The position numbers were made by a program, and so were the translations under genes. This document shows positions 8,679 to 17,445 of a DNA stretch of 64,000 bases, in pieces (the stretch's first letter is position 1; every line of letters starts with the position of its first letter). This DNA is from Bacteroidota bacterium (lineage in GTDB: Bacteria; Bacteroidota; Bacteroidia; Flavobacteriales; Flavobacteriaceae), in contig JAEWJM010000029.1 of assembly GCA_023386585.1 (NCBI GenBank), positions 19,730 through 83,729 on the forward strand, written 5' to 3'. The notes beneath the pieces are model-generated. The model made no database searches. It saw only the letters and a program-made list of their open reading frames with translations, and was not told the origin of the DNA.

Positions 8679-9086
8679 ATGAAATTCAATTACAACCAGA
8701 AAATGCAGACCAGGCTTTTGATATTATCAATATTGTACCTGCTGATCGGTATTGTTGGTTACGTCTTTACCAGCGTGAACCTTGGCGCTTTTATCGGAAT
8801 CGGAATCCTCTACCTTATTACTTTCCTGATACAGAACAGGCGGCCTTATGTTGAAATTACTGATGAACAAGTGATAGTCGGATCGCTTGCGCGCAAGAAA
8901 ATATCTTTCAACGAGGTTAAGGAATTTAAATATTTTGCAGGCGACTACATCATTAAGAGCCACAGCGGTAAAGAACTCACTATCGATACCAACGTGGTGG
9001 ACAAGAAAAACCTGCCCGAACTCGAAAGGCTTCTGAAGCAAAAGCTGGGTGAAATTAATAAAATTAAGCCTGCAGTGGTGGAGTGA
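8679..9086 (+). CDS. Small membrane protein with PH-like C-terminal domain
   Basis: This 135-residue protein has two membrane helices near the N-terminus (residues 10-50; ILYLLIGIVGYVFT and IGILYLITFLIQ). A charged beta-rich domain follows (EITDEQVIVGS... and IIKSHSGKELTIDT). The layout is that of short PH-like or EbsA-like membrane proteins of unknown function. The ATG is chosen because the -7 box TAACTTTG lies 20 bp upstream. No family assignment is certain. Confidence 0.7.
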   Translation: MKFNYNQKMQTRLLILSILYLLIGIVGYVFTSVNLGAFIGIGILYLITFLIQNRRPYVEITDEQVIVGSLARKKISFNEVKEFKYFAGDYIIKSHSGKELTIDTNVVDKKNLPELERLLKQKLGEINKIKPAVVE

Positions 9087-9104
9087 AAAAAAAGTAAAAG
9101 TTTC

Positions 9105-9262
9105 TTCTACTTTAGCTAGGCTGAATCTTCAGTTCGGAATAATCTGCCAAATGACGGGCTGTTGACCGAACTTCGATTTGTCTGCTAACAAACCGACGTC
9201 AGGAGGTTCAGCGATCACCACTAACAAATAAATTTGTAGTGAGCTAAAGTAGCAAAAGAGCG
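9105..9262 (+). repeat. Delta repeat: folded hairpin element, copy 1
   Basis: The outer stem is CTACTTTAGCT / AGCTAAAGTAG. Inside, GCTGAATCTTC pairs with GGAGGTTCAGC (two G-T pairs). Inside that, CGATTTGT-CTGCTA-ACAAACCG forms a hairpin. Related copies lie at 14217-14300, 20326-20440 (inverted), 32293-32345 (partial) and 38195-38275. Confidence 0.7.
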
Positions 9263-9339
9263 TAGCGGGCTTTTTCTTCACTTGATTTTCTATGCCTTGA
9301 CGGTATCACGACAACCAAGGCGCTCGCCAAGCCTTTCTT

Positions 9340-9365
9340 CTTCTTTTGTCTGCTAACAAAAGAAG
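9340..9365. terminator. Symmetric hairpin CTTCTTTTGT-CTGCTA-ACAAAAGAAG
   Basis: A perfect 10-bp stem with the same CTGCTA loop as the delta element. The A/T-rich flanks suggest a bidirectional terminator or the border of the repeat unit. An identical hairpin lies at 13604-13629. Confidence 0.55.
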
Positions 9366-9377
9366 CAAAAATAGCTT

Positions 9378-9836
9378 AGCGGCCTTTTTCCTCACTTGAT
9401 TTTCTAAGCTTTGCCGCGGTCACGCCAGCCAAGCCGCTCGCCTTGCAGGCTCGCTTTTGCGGCTGCCTGTTTATTGAAAAGTTCATGATAATGCATGCGC
9501 GACTGCAGCTTAAAAATCTACGTGATGAAAAAGAATGCCGCGAGGACGGTCGCGAAACTGTCTCGGTCTTTGAAGGAGCACAGCTACCGCTTAGAAGCAA
9601 CTACCTTCAACGGCGGTTGCAGCTCCGTCATCATATGTTTCGCGTAGAAAAACAAGGAAGGATTTGCGCCTTGGGCGAAGGAGAGCGATCCACGAGACGA
9701 GCCATCCGGCAGGCAAGGCACGAGAAGGAGAAAAAATTAAAGGATTGCAGCAACAGGACCAGCCTTGGCGAACGGCTTGGGTCGCGACGGCGGAAATCCT
9801 GACGTAGTTTTTAAGCGGAAGATATGGAGACTTGAT
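9378..9836 (+). repeat. Composite repeat, beta (9378-9625) plus alpha (9638-9836), copy 1
   Basis: Beta runs from AGCGGCCTTTTTCCTCAC through CCAGCCAAGCCGCTCGCC to GGCGGTTGCAGCT. Alpha runs from TTTCGCGTAGAAAAACAAGG through GAGAGCGATCCACGAGACGA to GTAGTTTTTAAGCGGAAGAT. The beta-alpha order is kept at 13638-14165 and, inverted, at 19785-20290. Short ORFs inside recur with the repeat and show no sign of being genes. Confidence 0.85.
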
Positions 9837-9843
9837 TTTTTTG

Positions 9844-9871
9844 TTACTTTTTGCATCAAGGCAAAAAGTAA
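9844..9871. terminator. Hairpin TTACTTTTTGC / GCAAAAAGTAA
   Basis: A perfect 11-bp stem with a 6-nt loop closes the alpha module. An identical hairpin lies at 14183-14210. It could end transcription in either direction, or mark the unit boundary. Confidence 0.5.
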
Positions 9872-9915
9872 AATTATTTCTACTTTGCCTGCTCGCAAAG
9901 TAGCAAAAGAGCTTT

Positions 9916-10164
9916 AGCGGCCTTTTTCCTCACTTGATTTTCTAAACTTTGCCGCTATCACGCCAGCCAAGCCGCTCGCCTTGCAGGCTTGCTTTTGCGC
10001 CTGGCTGTTTATTGGAAAACTTCGTGATTACCAATGTGCGACTGCAGCTTAAAAATCTACGTGATGAAAAAGAATGCCGCGAGGACGGTCGCGAGACTGT
10101 CTCGGTCTTTGAAGGAGCACAGCTACCGCTTAGAAGCAACTACCTTCAACGGCGGTTGCAGCTT
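9916..10164 (+). repeat. Beta repeat, copy 2
   Basis: Nearly identical to 9378-9625 over its whole length, and not followed by alpha here but by a heptamer tract. A truncated third piece (GCAGGCTCGACTTTTGCGCC) follows at about 10249-10285. Confidence 0.85.
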
Positions 10165-10170
10165 TGGCTT

Positions 10171-10250
10171 TGAACCCTGAACCTTGCGCCCTGAGCCTTG
10201 TGCCTTGAGCTTTTGGCCTACAGCCTATAGCCTAGAGCCTACGGCTTTGC
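10171..10250. repeat. Heptamer tract (CCCTGAA CCTTGCG CCCTGAG ...)
   Basis: Eleven consecutive 7-mers can be read, moving from CCTTGAG-like to CCTATAG-like words, with no interruption of the 7-bp phase. Confidence 0.75.
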
Positions 10251-10329
10251 AGGCTCGACTTTTGCGCCTGGCTGTTTCCTGGCGGCAGTGCCTGCTTCGT
10301 CGTAATATTTTGAATTTTTTTTTCATTAT

Positions 10330-10361
10330 TTGTCATTCGGATCGAAACTTTTTTAACTTTG
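10330..10361 (+). promoter_or_regulatory. Promoter TTG-N21-TAACTTTG
   Basis: An exact -7 box at 10354-10361 with TTG at 10330-10332. It lies 18 bp before the ATG at 10380 and would serve the membrane protein/regulator pair. Confidence 0.65.
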
Positions 10362-10379
10362 TAACGCAAAGTACATTGT

Positions 10380-10997
10380 ATGAAATCAAAAGAGGAATAC
10401 AGCGACGACCTGACTGAGATCCGTTCGATGATGCAGCGGTCGACACGATTTTTATCACTCGCGGGCTGGTCGGGAGTTTTAGCCGGCGTTTACGCGCTTT
10501 CCGGTGCCTGGCTCGCCTACAAAAACGGATTGTTCAAACATCAGGATGACGTAGTTCTTGTTCAGGCTGCTGCCAATGAAGACATGAACCTTCTGTTGAT
10601 CGGTTTGGCTGTCTTGTTTCTTGCCGTGGCGACCGCCGTGGTGATGGCCAGCAGGAAATCGGCACTACGCGGAGAAAAACTCTGGAACCAAGCTGCAAGA
10701 AGGCTCGCAATCAACATGGCAATTCCCTTAGCAACGGGCGGAGTTTTTTGCGCAATCCTTTACATGCAAGCAATTTATTGGCTGATCCTGCCTTCGATGC
10801 TGATCTTTTACGGACTCACGTTGCTCAACGCAAGCAAATTCACCTTCGAGGAAATTCGCTACCTCGGAATCATTGAAATTTTTCTCGGGCTGGCAGCCGC
10901 CTGGTTCGCCGATCTTGGCCTGCTGCTCTGGGCAATCGGTTTTGGAATCATGCATATCATTTACGGGTTTTACCTTCACCAGCGCTACGAAAAGTGA
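10380..10997 (+). CDS. Multi-pass membrane protein of unknown function
   Basis: This 205-residue protein has about six hydrophobic segments (around residues 25-45, 70-95, 115-135, 138-155, 160-175 and 180-200) after a charged N-terminus (KSKEEYSDDLTEIRSMMQRS). It overlaps the following winged-helix gene by 4 nt (GTGA), a strong sign that the two work together: the small regulator may control, or be controlled by, a signal involving this membrane protein. I do not recognise a characterised family. Confidence 0.8.
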   Translation: MKSKEEYSDDLTEIRSMMQRSTRFLSLAGWSGVLAGVYALSGAWLAYKNGLFKHQDDVVLVQAAANEDMNLLLIGLAVLFLAVATAVVMASRKSALRGEKLWNQAARRLAINMAIPLATGGVFCAILYMQAIYWLILPSMLIFYGLTLLNASKFTFEEIRYLGIIEIFLGLAAAWFADLGLLLWAIGFGIMHIIYGFYLHQRYEK

Positions 10998-11293
10998 AAA
11001 CGTTGATAAACGGATTGAACAAAGCCTTTGACAGTCGGGTGCGCCTCGGGATCATGTCAGCACTCGCTGTGAACGACACGGTTGATTTCAATGCCTTGAA
11101 AGAATACCTTGATGTCACCGACGGCAATCTTGCAAGCCATTTGAAAGCCTTGGAAAAAGAAACGTTCATCGAATCGAAAAAGTCATTTGTCGGACGAAAG
11201 CCCAATACGAAATATACAATGACAACAATCGGAAAAGCCGCATTTGAAGCGCATATCGATGCACTTGAAAAACTGATCCGCTCACAGAAATAA
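10994..11293 (+). CDS. Winged-helix transcriptional regulator (HTH_34/ArsR-like)
   Basis: This 99-residue protein starts with GTG inside the stop of the preceding gene. It contains one winged helix-turn-helix: LGIMSALAVNDTVDFNALK, then VTDGNLASHLKALEK as recognition helix, then a wing with GRKPNTKYTMTTIGK. This matches the small stand-alone winged-helix proteins (HTH_34-type) common in bacteria and archaea. No metal-binding cysteines are present. It is co-transcribed with the membrane protein and probably regulates that operon. Confidence 0.85.
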   Translation: MKTLINGLNKAFDSRVRLGIMSALAVNDTVDFNALKEYLDVTDGNLASHLKALEKETFIESKKSFVGRKPNTKYTMTTIGKAAFEAHIDALEKLIRSQK

Positions 11294-11358
11294 TTTTTTT
11301 CTTAATCCACTTTGAATTTCAAACTACTTTCATATAATTAATAAAATTTAATATCTAA

Positions 11359-11700
11359 ATGATGGCACAACAAATAAATCAGACAATGAAAAAAATTCAC
11401 GGAGCTCCCGCGGGAATCCGCATGCTTCAAGGTGGAGGAATCGCGCTGATCGTTATTTCGGCCTTCATCCTTGCGGAAAATAATCCAAAACCGGAATGGG
11501 GACAATACTGGATGATCAAGCCCTTGCTCGTTACTCCGCTTGCCGGCGCGATGGGTGGACTCTTCTATTTTTGGATGGATCATCTGCGCTGCCAGGGCGG
11601 ATGGAAAACAATTATGGCTTACGTCATTAGCTTTCTCGGCTATTTGATTGGCTTGTGGCTTGGAATAGTACTTGGCCTTAACGGAACGCTCTGGAATTAA
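11359..11700 (+). CDS. Small membrane protein, three predicted helices
   Basis: This 113-residue protein has hydrophobic segments at about 27-42, 55-72 and 85-107. The last is glycine-rich (LGYLIGLWLGIVLGLNG). Two adjacent ATGs (11359 and 11362) are possible. Similar short Bacteroidota proteins are sometimes labelled potassium-transporter KefB without evidence; I would not assign a function. It follows the regulator by 65 bp on the same strand. Confidence 0.7.
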   Translation: MMAQQINQTMKKIHGAPAGIRMLQGGGIALIVISAFILAENNPKPEWGQYWMIKPLLVTPLAGAMGGLFYFWMDHLRCQGGWKTIMAYVISFLGYLIGLWLGIVLGLNGTLWN

Positions 11701-11751
11701 CCCGAATAAAAAGCACGTGGCCGCGTTAGATATGTGCGCGATTAAAATATC

Positions 11752-12516
11752 ATGGACTATTTTGTAAACCACGATTCAATTGTCAGGCAGATCTGGGGAA
11801 AGTCGGATACGATCCTGTTCATTTTTGCGGGAGCGGCAGCCGAATTCGCCCTAAACAAAGCCGTGGACTGGCTGTATTTCACAGGACGGCTTCCGGCAGA
11901 TCCGCTTGGCCGCTTATTTTCGACAGTTTCGTATGCCCGAAAGATCGTCTTTTCTCCAAATGACGATGCGCTGCGTGCAATTGACTCGATTTCAGCAATT
12001 CATTCGGCTGTCGAGGCGAAACGTGGCGGGAAGATTCCCGATTGGGCCTACCGCGACGTACTTTTCATGCTTATTGATTATTCGGTTCGTGCTTTTGAAC
12101 TACTCGAGCGCCGACTCACCGACGAGGAGAAACAAGATGTTTTTGACGTGTTTTACCGCGTTGGCAATCGGATGCAACTGGTCGGACTTCCGGAAAACTA
12201 TCGGGAATATGAAGTGATGCGGAAGAGCCACCTCCAATCCGATATGGCGCACAGCTCATTTACAACAGATCTCTTTACTCAATATCGAAAGCATCTTGGC
12301 GCCATCCGCTATCGGATTCTACTTGAATCGCAGATTCTTGTGGTTCCGGAACAAGTGCGAAAGCTGCTGCAATTCAGAAACGAATCACTACTCGGTCCGC
12401 TGTTGGCGATTTATAAAGTCGCCCGCACCATCCGCCTCGACTCATTGTTGAAAGAGTTGATTTTACCGAACGCCTACAAGCAGCAGATCAGGGCGCTTGA
12501 TGTTGACACTACCTGA
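11752..12516 (+). CDS. Oxygenase MpaB/latex-clearing-like (DUF2236) protein
   Basis: This 254-residue soluble helical protein has patterns expected of the DUF2236 family: an N-terminal small-residue-rich stretch (IFAGAAAEF), the T/A-R segment VSYARKIVFS, AIHSAVEAKRGG with a possible haem-ligand His, and YRDVLFMLIDYS, followed by helical repeats. Members include haem-dependent rubber oxygenase Lcp and fungal MpaB. The match rests on spacing of short motifs, so function is tentative. It ends with an 8-bp convergent overlap with the methyltransferase gene. Confidence 0.6.
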   Translation: MDYFVNHDSIVRQIWGKSDTILFIFAGAAAEFALNKAVDWLYFTGRLPADPLGRLFSTVSYARKIVFSPNDDALRAIDSISAIHSAVEAKRGGKIPDWAYRDVLFMLIDYSVRAFELLERRLTDEEKQDVFDVFYRVGNRMQLVGLPENYREYEVMRKSHLQSDMAHSSFTTDLFTQYRKHLGAIRYRILLESQILVVPEQVRKLLQFRNESLLGPLLAIYKVARTIRLDSLLKELILPNAYKQQIRALDVDTT

Positions 12517-13315
12517 TATTTACCGTGACGAGCAGGTAAGTCGCGGGAATCACCATGTGGTTTTGATTGCCGGTGTTGCAACGTTCAAAAAGCGCTTCCA
12601 ACTCCGACTCGAGATCAGCTGACTTGCCTTCTTTTTCGGCGGCTTCAAAAGCATTCATTGTCGGCCCATAAAACGTTTTAAACCTCCGAACGAATTCCGA
12701 TGGAGGAAAATCAGCCTCAAACGTGAATGTTGCCCGTTCGAACGAAATGTCTTCTTTGGGAATTCCCGCAGCAGTAAACCGCTCGATGACTTTTTCCTCG
12801 ATGCCCCACAACATCGGACTGATAAATCCTTCCGGCGGCGACGGAGTGTAAGCTGAGCTGATCTTGAGAAGTTGCGCTGCCACAGTCGGGTCGCCGGGAA
12901 TCCAGTTGCCCATTACAACCCGGCCGCCTTTGCGGGTCACACGGACCATTTCGCGAGCCACATCGTCTGGGCGCGGAGCAAACATCGCCCCGAAAATGCT
13001 CATCGAAATGTCGAAAGTTTCATCGGCAATTCCGGCAAGGTCCATTGCATCGCCTTCCCTGAATTCGCAATTTTCCATTCCTTCGGCGCGCTTTTTCGCC
13101 GCATTCACCAAGTTTGATGAGATGTCAATTCCCAACACATTTGCGCCAAGCCTGGCGGATGGAATTGCGGTAGTACCGTCTCCACAGCCGAGGTCGAGCA
13201 CTTTCATTCCCACTTTGATTCCCAGCTTTTTTACGAGGGCCGCGCCACTGTTGCGCATCGTTTCGGCAATCTGCGTGAAGTCGCCTTTCTCCCACAACGC
13301 TTTGTTCTGATTCAT
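12509..13315 (-). CDS. Class I SAM-dependent methyltransferase
   Basis: The start at 13315 (MNQNKALWEKGDF) is preferred over the upstream one at 13333, because homologues of this type begin with a short helix ahead of GDF. The 268-residue protein shows motif I VLDLGCGDGTTAI, an acidic motif II VLGIDIS, motif III GDAMDL and motif IV DISMSIFGAMF. UbiE/COQ5-like methyltransferases look like this. A weak -7-like TACCTTTA lies upstream (13342-13335). The substrate is unknown. Confidence 0.88.
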   Translation of the reverse strand: MNQNKALWEKGDFTQIAETMRNSGAALVKKLGIKVGMKVLDLGCGDGTTAIPSARLGANVLGIDISSNLVNAAKKRAEGMENCEFREGDAMDLAGIADETFDISMSIFGAMFAPRPDDVAREMVRVTRKGGRVVMGNWIPGDPTVAAQLLKISSAYTPSPPEGFISPMLWGIEEKVIERFTAAGIPKEDISFERATFTFEADFPPSEFVRRFKTFYGPTMNAFEAAEKEGKSADLESELEALFERCNTGNQNHMVIPATYLLVTVNIR

Positions 13316-13504
13316 AATTATTAATTTAATCAATTAAAGGTAAGCATGTTACACTTACGGTTTATTGATAATTGCAATAAAATCGGTACATAAACATCCA
13401 AAGAGGATTTTCCAATAATCAACTTCAACGAATTCGCTTTGCATTGATAGGCAAGTGTTACAAAACAAGTCAGATTTTTGATGGGTACTTTACTTCGGCT
13501 TACC

Positions 13505-14165
13505 GCTACCGCGCAGTATATTTGCCGCGGTGACGCCAGCCAGGGCGCTCGCCTTGCAGTCACGACTTTTGCGGCTGGCTGATGCTCATTAATACCTTTT
13601 TTCTTCTTCTTTTGTCTGCTAACAAAAGAAGCAAAAATAGCTTAGCGGCCTTTTTCCTCACTTGATTTTCTAAGCTTTGCCGCAGTCACGCCAGCCAAGC
13701 CGCTCGCCCTGGCGGGCTCGACTTTTGCGGCTGCCTGTTTATTGGAAAGTTCATGATAATGCATGCGCGACTGAAGCTTGAAAATCTACGTGATGAAAAA
13801 GAATGCCGCGAGGACGGAACCGAGAATGTTTGAAAAACAAGGCTTTGGGCTTTAAGCTTTCGGCCTTGAGCATGGAACCTTGCGCCCCGAGCCTTGGGCC
13901 CTGAGCTTTAAAGGAACACAGCTACTGCGTAGAAATAACGACCATCAACGGCGTGGCAGCTTTGGCATCATATATTTCGCGTAGAAAAACAAGGAAGGAT
14001 TTGCGCCTTGGGCGAAGGAGAGCGATCCACGAGACGAGCCATCCGGCAGGCAAGAGTTGTAACAATGCAGCAAAGTTCCTACCGTTTCAAAGTTTGGTCA
14101 ACCTTGGCGAGCGGCTTGGGTCGCGAGGGAAGAAATCCCGACGTAGTTTTTAAGCGGAAGATATG
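13505..14165 (+). repeat. Composite repeat field, beta fragment, hairpin, beta and alpha (copy 2)
   Basis: A beta fragment (13505-13585) is followed by the CTGCTA hairpin at 13604-13629. A full beta follows (13638-13965), interrupted by a heptamer tract at 13838-13912, then alpha (13974-14165). The alpha end is followed by the TTACTTTTTGC hairpin (14183-14210). There is no supported gene between 13316 and 15062. Confidence 0.85.
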
Positions 14166-14216
14166 CAGCCTTGATCTTTTTGTTACTTTTTGCATCAAGG
14201 CAAAAAGTAAAATTAT

Positions 14217-14300
14217 TTCTACTTTGCCTGCTCGCAAACCGAACTTGTGAGGTTCAGCGAACACCGCTAACAAATAAAAGTGCGGTGAGCTAAAGTAGCA
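14217..14300 (+). repeat. Delta repeat, shortened copy
   Basis: Shares CTACTTTGC...AGGTTCAGCGA-ACACCGCTAACAAATAAA and the closing GAGCTAAAGTAGC with 9105-9262, but lacks the central hairpin. Confidence 0.6.
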
Positions 14301-14308
14301 AAAGAGCT

Positions 14309-14640
14309 TTAGCGGCCTTTTTCCTCACTTGATTTTCTAAGCTTTGCCACTATCACGCCAGCCAAGCCGCTCGCCCTGGCGGGCTCGACTTTTACGGCTG
14401 CCTGTTTATTGGAAAGTTCGTGATAATGCATGCGCGACTGAAGCTTGAAAATCTACGTGATGAAAAAGAATGCCGCGAGGACGGAACCGATAGTGTTTGA
14501 AAAACAAGGCTTTGGGCTTTAAGCTTTCGGCCTTGAGCATGGAACCTTGCGCCCCGAGCCTTGGACCCTGAGCTTTAAAGGAGCACAGCTACTGCTTAGA
14601 AATAACGACCATCCAACGCGGTTGCAGCTTTGGTAAAAAC
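14309..14640 (+). repeat. Beta repeat, copy 4, with internal heptamer tract
   Basis: Nearly the same as 13638-13965, including the embedded heptamer block (GGCTTTG GGCTTTA AGCTTTC ...). The two copies are about 670 bp apart in the same orientation. Confidence 0.8.
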
Positions 14641-14960
14641 TTAAAGCTTATAGCTTAAGGCTTGTCGCTTTGAGCCGCGAGCCTTGCGCCCTGAGCCTGG
14701 GCCATGAGCTTTAAAGGAGCACAGCTACTGCTTAGAAGTAATGACCATCCAATGGCGGTTGCAGTTTTGGCTTAAAGCTTAAAGCTTAAGGCTTGTTGCC
14801 TTTAACCGCGAGCCTTGCGCCCCGAGCCTTGGGCCCTGAGCTTTAAAGGAGCACAGCTACTGCGTAGAAATAACGACCATCAATGGCGGTGGCAGCTTTA
14901 GCTTAAACCTTAAGGCTTATTGCTTTTTGCTTTGGCATCGGGCTTTGAGCCTCTATAGCT
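14571..14960 (+). repeat. Tandem array, about 133-bp unit, three copies
   Basis: The anchor AGCTTTAAAGGAGCACAGCT starts at 14571, 14707 and 14839 (periods 136 and 132). Each unit joins the 3' part of beta (ACAGCTACTGC...GTTGCAG) to a heptamer tract (GAGCCTTGCGCCCTGAGCC-type words). Confidence 0.75.
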
Positions 14961-15062
14961 TTGGGTTTGTGAGCGGAAAGATGTAATGTAAAAAAGCAAT
15001 AGTATAACCAGTTGGGCTGCAAACATTCGTAACTTACAGACTCTGACACAACTACGTTCATC

Positions 15063-16313
15063 ATGGCTCCAACATTTCTATTTGCAACAGGTATCGAAAA
15101 CAGCTCGCCCACAATCAATAACGGAAAAACAAGGATCGACGAAGCTGCAAAATGCAAACACTATCAATTTTGGCAAAAAGATTTCGAACTGGTTGCAGAA
15201 ATGGGAATTACCTTTCTCCGATACGGCCCGGCGCTATACAATACCTACCTCGGTCCAAATAAATTCGATTGGGAATTCTGCGATAAAGTCTTCAATGACC
15301 TCCATTGCCGTGGGATTATTCCAATTGTCGATTTGTGTCATTTTGGTGTATCGGATTGGATAGGAAACTTTCAGAATCCCGACTTTCCGGAACTTTTCGC
15401 AGCCTATGCAAAGGCATTCGCGCTCCGATATCCGTGGATTCAATTGTACACGCCGGTCAACGAAATGTACATCTGCGCACTTTTCTCAGCACAATATGGC
15501 TGGTGGAACGAACAGCTGAGCGGCGATCGATACTTTGTTACTGCGCTCAAACATATAGTAAAAGCTAATGTTCTTGCGATGCAGACCATTCTCGAAACCC
15601 GGAAGGATGCGATTTTCATCCAGAGCGAATCATCCGAATATTACCACGCCGAAAATCCCGCTGCCATTAAGCCTGCTGAACTTCGAAATTCCAAGCGCTT
15701 TTTATCACTTGACCTCAATTACGGCCGGCGCGTAAATTCGGAAATGTATGAATACCTGATGGACAATGGGATGACGCGGGATGAGTACCATTTTTTTCTG
15801 AACAACAAACTGAAGCACTACTGCATCATGGGTAACGATTACTACATCACCAACGAGCACCGCGTCGCGCCCGATGGAACTACAACGGCTTCAGGAGAAA
15901 TTTTCGGCTACCACGTCATCACCAAGCAATATTACGACCGCTACAAGCTTCCGGTTATGCATACCGAAACGAACCTGAATCAGGGACCAAACGGCGACGA
16001 GGCAGTAAAATGGCTGTGGAAAGAATGGGCAAACGTACTCCGGGTGCGCAATGACGGCGTGCCTGTGATGGGATTTACCTGGTATTCATTGACAGATCAG
16101 GTGGATTGGGACAGTGCGCTGTGCATCGACGCCGGAAATGTGAATCCGCTGGGATTGTACGACTTGGAGAGGAATATCAGGCCTGTTGGCGAAGCGTATA
16201 AAAAGATCATCAACGAATGGGGAACCGTACTGCCAACGAAAAGCATTTGCCTGCGGCTGCCTATTGTGATGCCGGAACATAACCGGCAGGTTTCGGATAA
16301 AAAACTCAATTGA
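15063..16313 (+). CDS. Glycoside hydrolase family 1-like enzyme
   Basis: This 416-residue protein has no signal peptide. It keeps the two GH1 catalytic positions: the acid/base in YTPVNEMYI (about residue 138; usual form TFNEP) and the nucleophile in VMHTETN (about 304; usual form ITENG). The N-terminal ATGIENSSP and the late WYSLTDQVDW / GLYDLE blocks also fit clan A TIM barrels of the GH1 type. It is shorter than the usual 440-480 residues. It is followed 1 bp later by an SDR dehydrogenase, suggesting a small sugar-handling operon. Confidence 0.82.
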   Translation: MAPTFLFATGIENSSPTINNGKTRIDEAAKCKHYQFWQKDFELVAEMGITFLRYGPALYNTYLGPNKFDWEFCDKVFNDLHCRGIIPIVDLCHFGVSDWIGNFQNPDFPELFAAYAKAFALRYPWIQLYTPVNEMYICALFSAQYGWWNEQLSGDRYFVTALKHIVKANVLAMQTILETRKDAIFIQSESSEYYHAENPAAIKPAELRNSKRFLSLDLNYGRRVNSEMYEYLMDNGMTRDEYHFFLNNKLKHYCIMGNDYYITNEHRVAPDGTTTASGEIFGYHVITKQYYDRYKLPVMHTETNLNQGPNGDEAVKWLWKEWANVLRVRNDGVPVMGFTWYSLTDQVDWDSALCIDAGNVNPLGLYDLERNIRPVGEAYKKIINEWGTVLPTKSICLRLPIVMPEHNRQVSDKKLN

Positions 16314-16314
16314 A

Positions 16315-17058
16315 ATGGAAAATGATTTTAAAGATAAAGTGGTTCTTGTGACCGGCGGCGCAGGAGGAATCGGAAAGGCAATCGCCAAAAAATTCGGTTC
16401 GCGAGGCGGGCGAATCGCTCTGATCGATATCAATGATGAAAAGCTTCACGAGGCAGTAAAGGATATAACCGACGAAACCGGCGCCGAAACCACTCCATAC
16501 GTATGCGACATTTCGTCGGAGGACAATGTCAAAGAGGTATTCGAAACCATTATTGCAAACCTGAAACGTATCGATGTGGTGGTAAATAACGCGGGCCTGA
16601 TGCTATTCAAGCCTCTTGAAGAACAAACATTGGCCGACTGGCAAAAGATTTTTAGCGTTGATCTTTTTGGGGCATTCTTTTTTATTAAATACGCTTTCCT
16701 GAACATGAAGCCGGGAGGGGCGATTGTAAACGTGTCAAGCATACATGCGCGGGAGACCGAGCCGATGATCGCGCCGTATGCCGCAGCGAAGTCGGCTTTG
16801 TTATCGTTGACACGTTCTGCTTCACTTGAAGGTAAGCCAAAAGGAATCCGGATCAATGCCGTTCTCCCCGGCGCTGTGGATACTCCGATGCTTTGGGATA
16901 ATCCAAATGTGAAATCGGGCGTCGAAAAAATAAATCCTGCCGATGTCGGAAAACCGGAAGATATTGCCGATGCGATCGTCTATTTATGCTCTGATTCAGC
17001 AGCGTTCATTCAGGGCGCAATGCTGACCGTTGACGGCGGACGGCTCGACAGACTTTGA
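16315..17058 (+). CDS. SDR-family oxidoreductase
   Basis: This 247-residue classical short-chain dehydrogenase has the cofactor motif TGGAGGIGKAI (residue 13), NNAG (about 88), catalytic Ser in VNVSSIHA, and YAAAK (about 152). The PGAVDTPM and C-terminal GAMLTVDGG blocks are typical of glucose/3-oxoacyl dehydrogenase-like members. D after the second strand (LIDIND) favours NAD(H). Its ATG follows the GH1-like stop directly, so the two are co-transcribed and may act on the same sugar. Confidence 0.9.
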   Translation: MENDFKDKVVLVTGGAGGIGKAIAKKFGSRGGRIALIDINDEKLHEAVKDITDETGAETTPYVCDISSEDNVKEVFETIIANLKRIDVVVNNAGLMLFKPLEEQTLADWQKIFSVDLFGAFFFIKYAFLNMKPGGAIVNVSSIHARETEPMIAPYAAAKSALLSLTRSASLEGKPKGIRINAVLPGAVDTPMLWDNPNVKSGVEKINPADVGKPEDIADAIVYLCSDSAAFIQGAMLTVDGGRLDRL

Positions 17059-17070
17059 TCAATAACAAAT

Positions 17071-17225
17071 TTACTCTGAAGGTAATTCCCTGCTGATAAC
17101 ATGAATCTTCTTGGAGCTTTCATCCTTAAGGATGATATCAGCATAATCATCGACGGCGCCAGGCTCGAGGAAAATCAGGCGTAAGGCAAGTTTTTTTCCC
17201 CCACGTCTCTTTAGTTTAATATTTA
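17071..17225 (-). pseudogene. Possible C-terminal gene remnant
   Basis: On the minus strand a frame of about 50 codons without a start codon reads like real protein (…RRGGKKLALRLIFLEPGA… …DDYADIILKDESSK…, ending SRELPSE). A stop lies just upstream of it and no ATG/GTG/TTG is in frame. I do not recognise the family. It is probably the tail of a lost gene; the region from 17226 to 17445 holds only A/T-rich sequence. Confidence 0.3.
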
Positions 17226-17445
17226 CTAAGATAGTGCTAAATCACTGATTTTACGGTTGTATTACTGATATTTAAACTTAGTAACACCGACAGCCGTTTA
17301 ATCAATTATTCTATTAACACTTAGTACAGATTCTATGTACAGCAGGAAGGGTCTTTATATATTTTACAAGACGAATAAAAAAACAATCAAAATTTCTGAC
17401 CGTCAGTATTTTATTGTAAATTGCTAACAATCAAACCAAACATTT

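Noticed and set aside
9376..9600. Similar 65-76-codon frames (SRPSSRHSFSS...) at 9376, 9942, 20049 and 38285
   Set aside because: They recur only because the beta repeat recurs. Their ends differ between copies, they lack start signals, and the same repeats carry equally long frames on the other strand.
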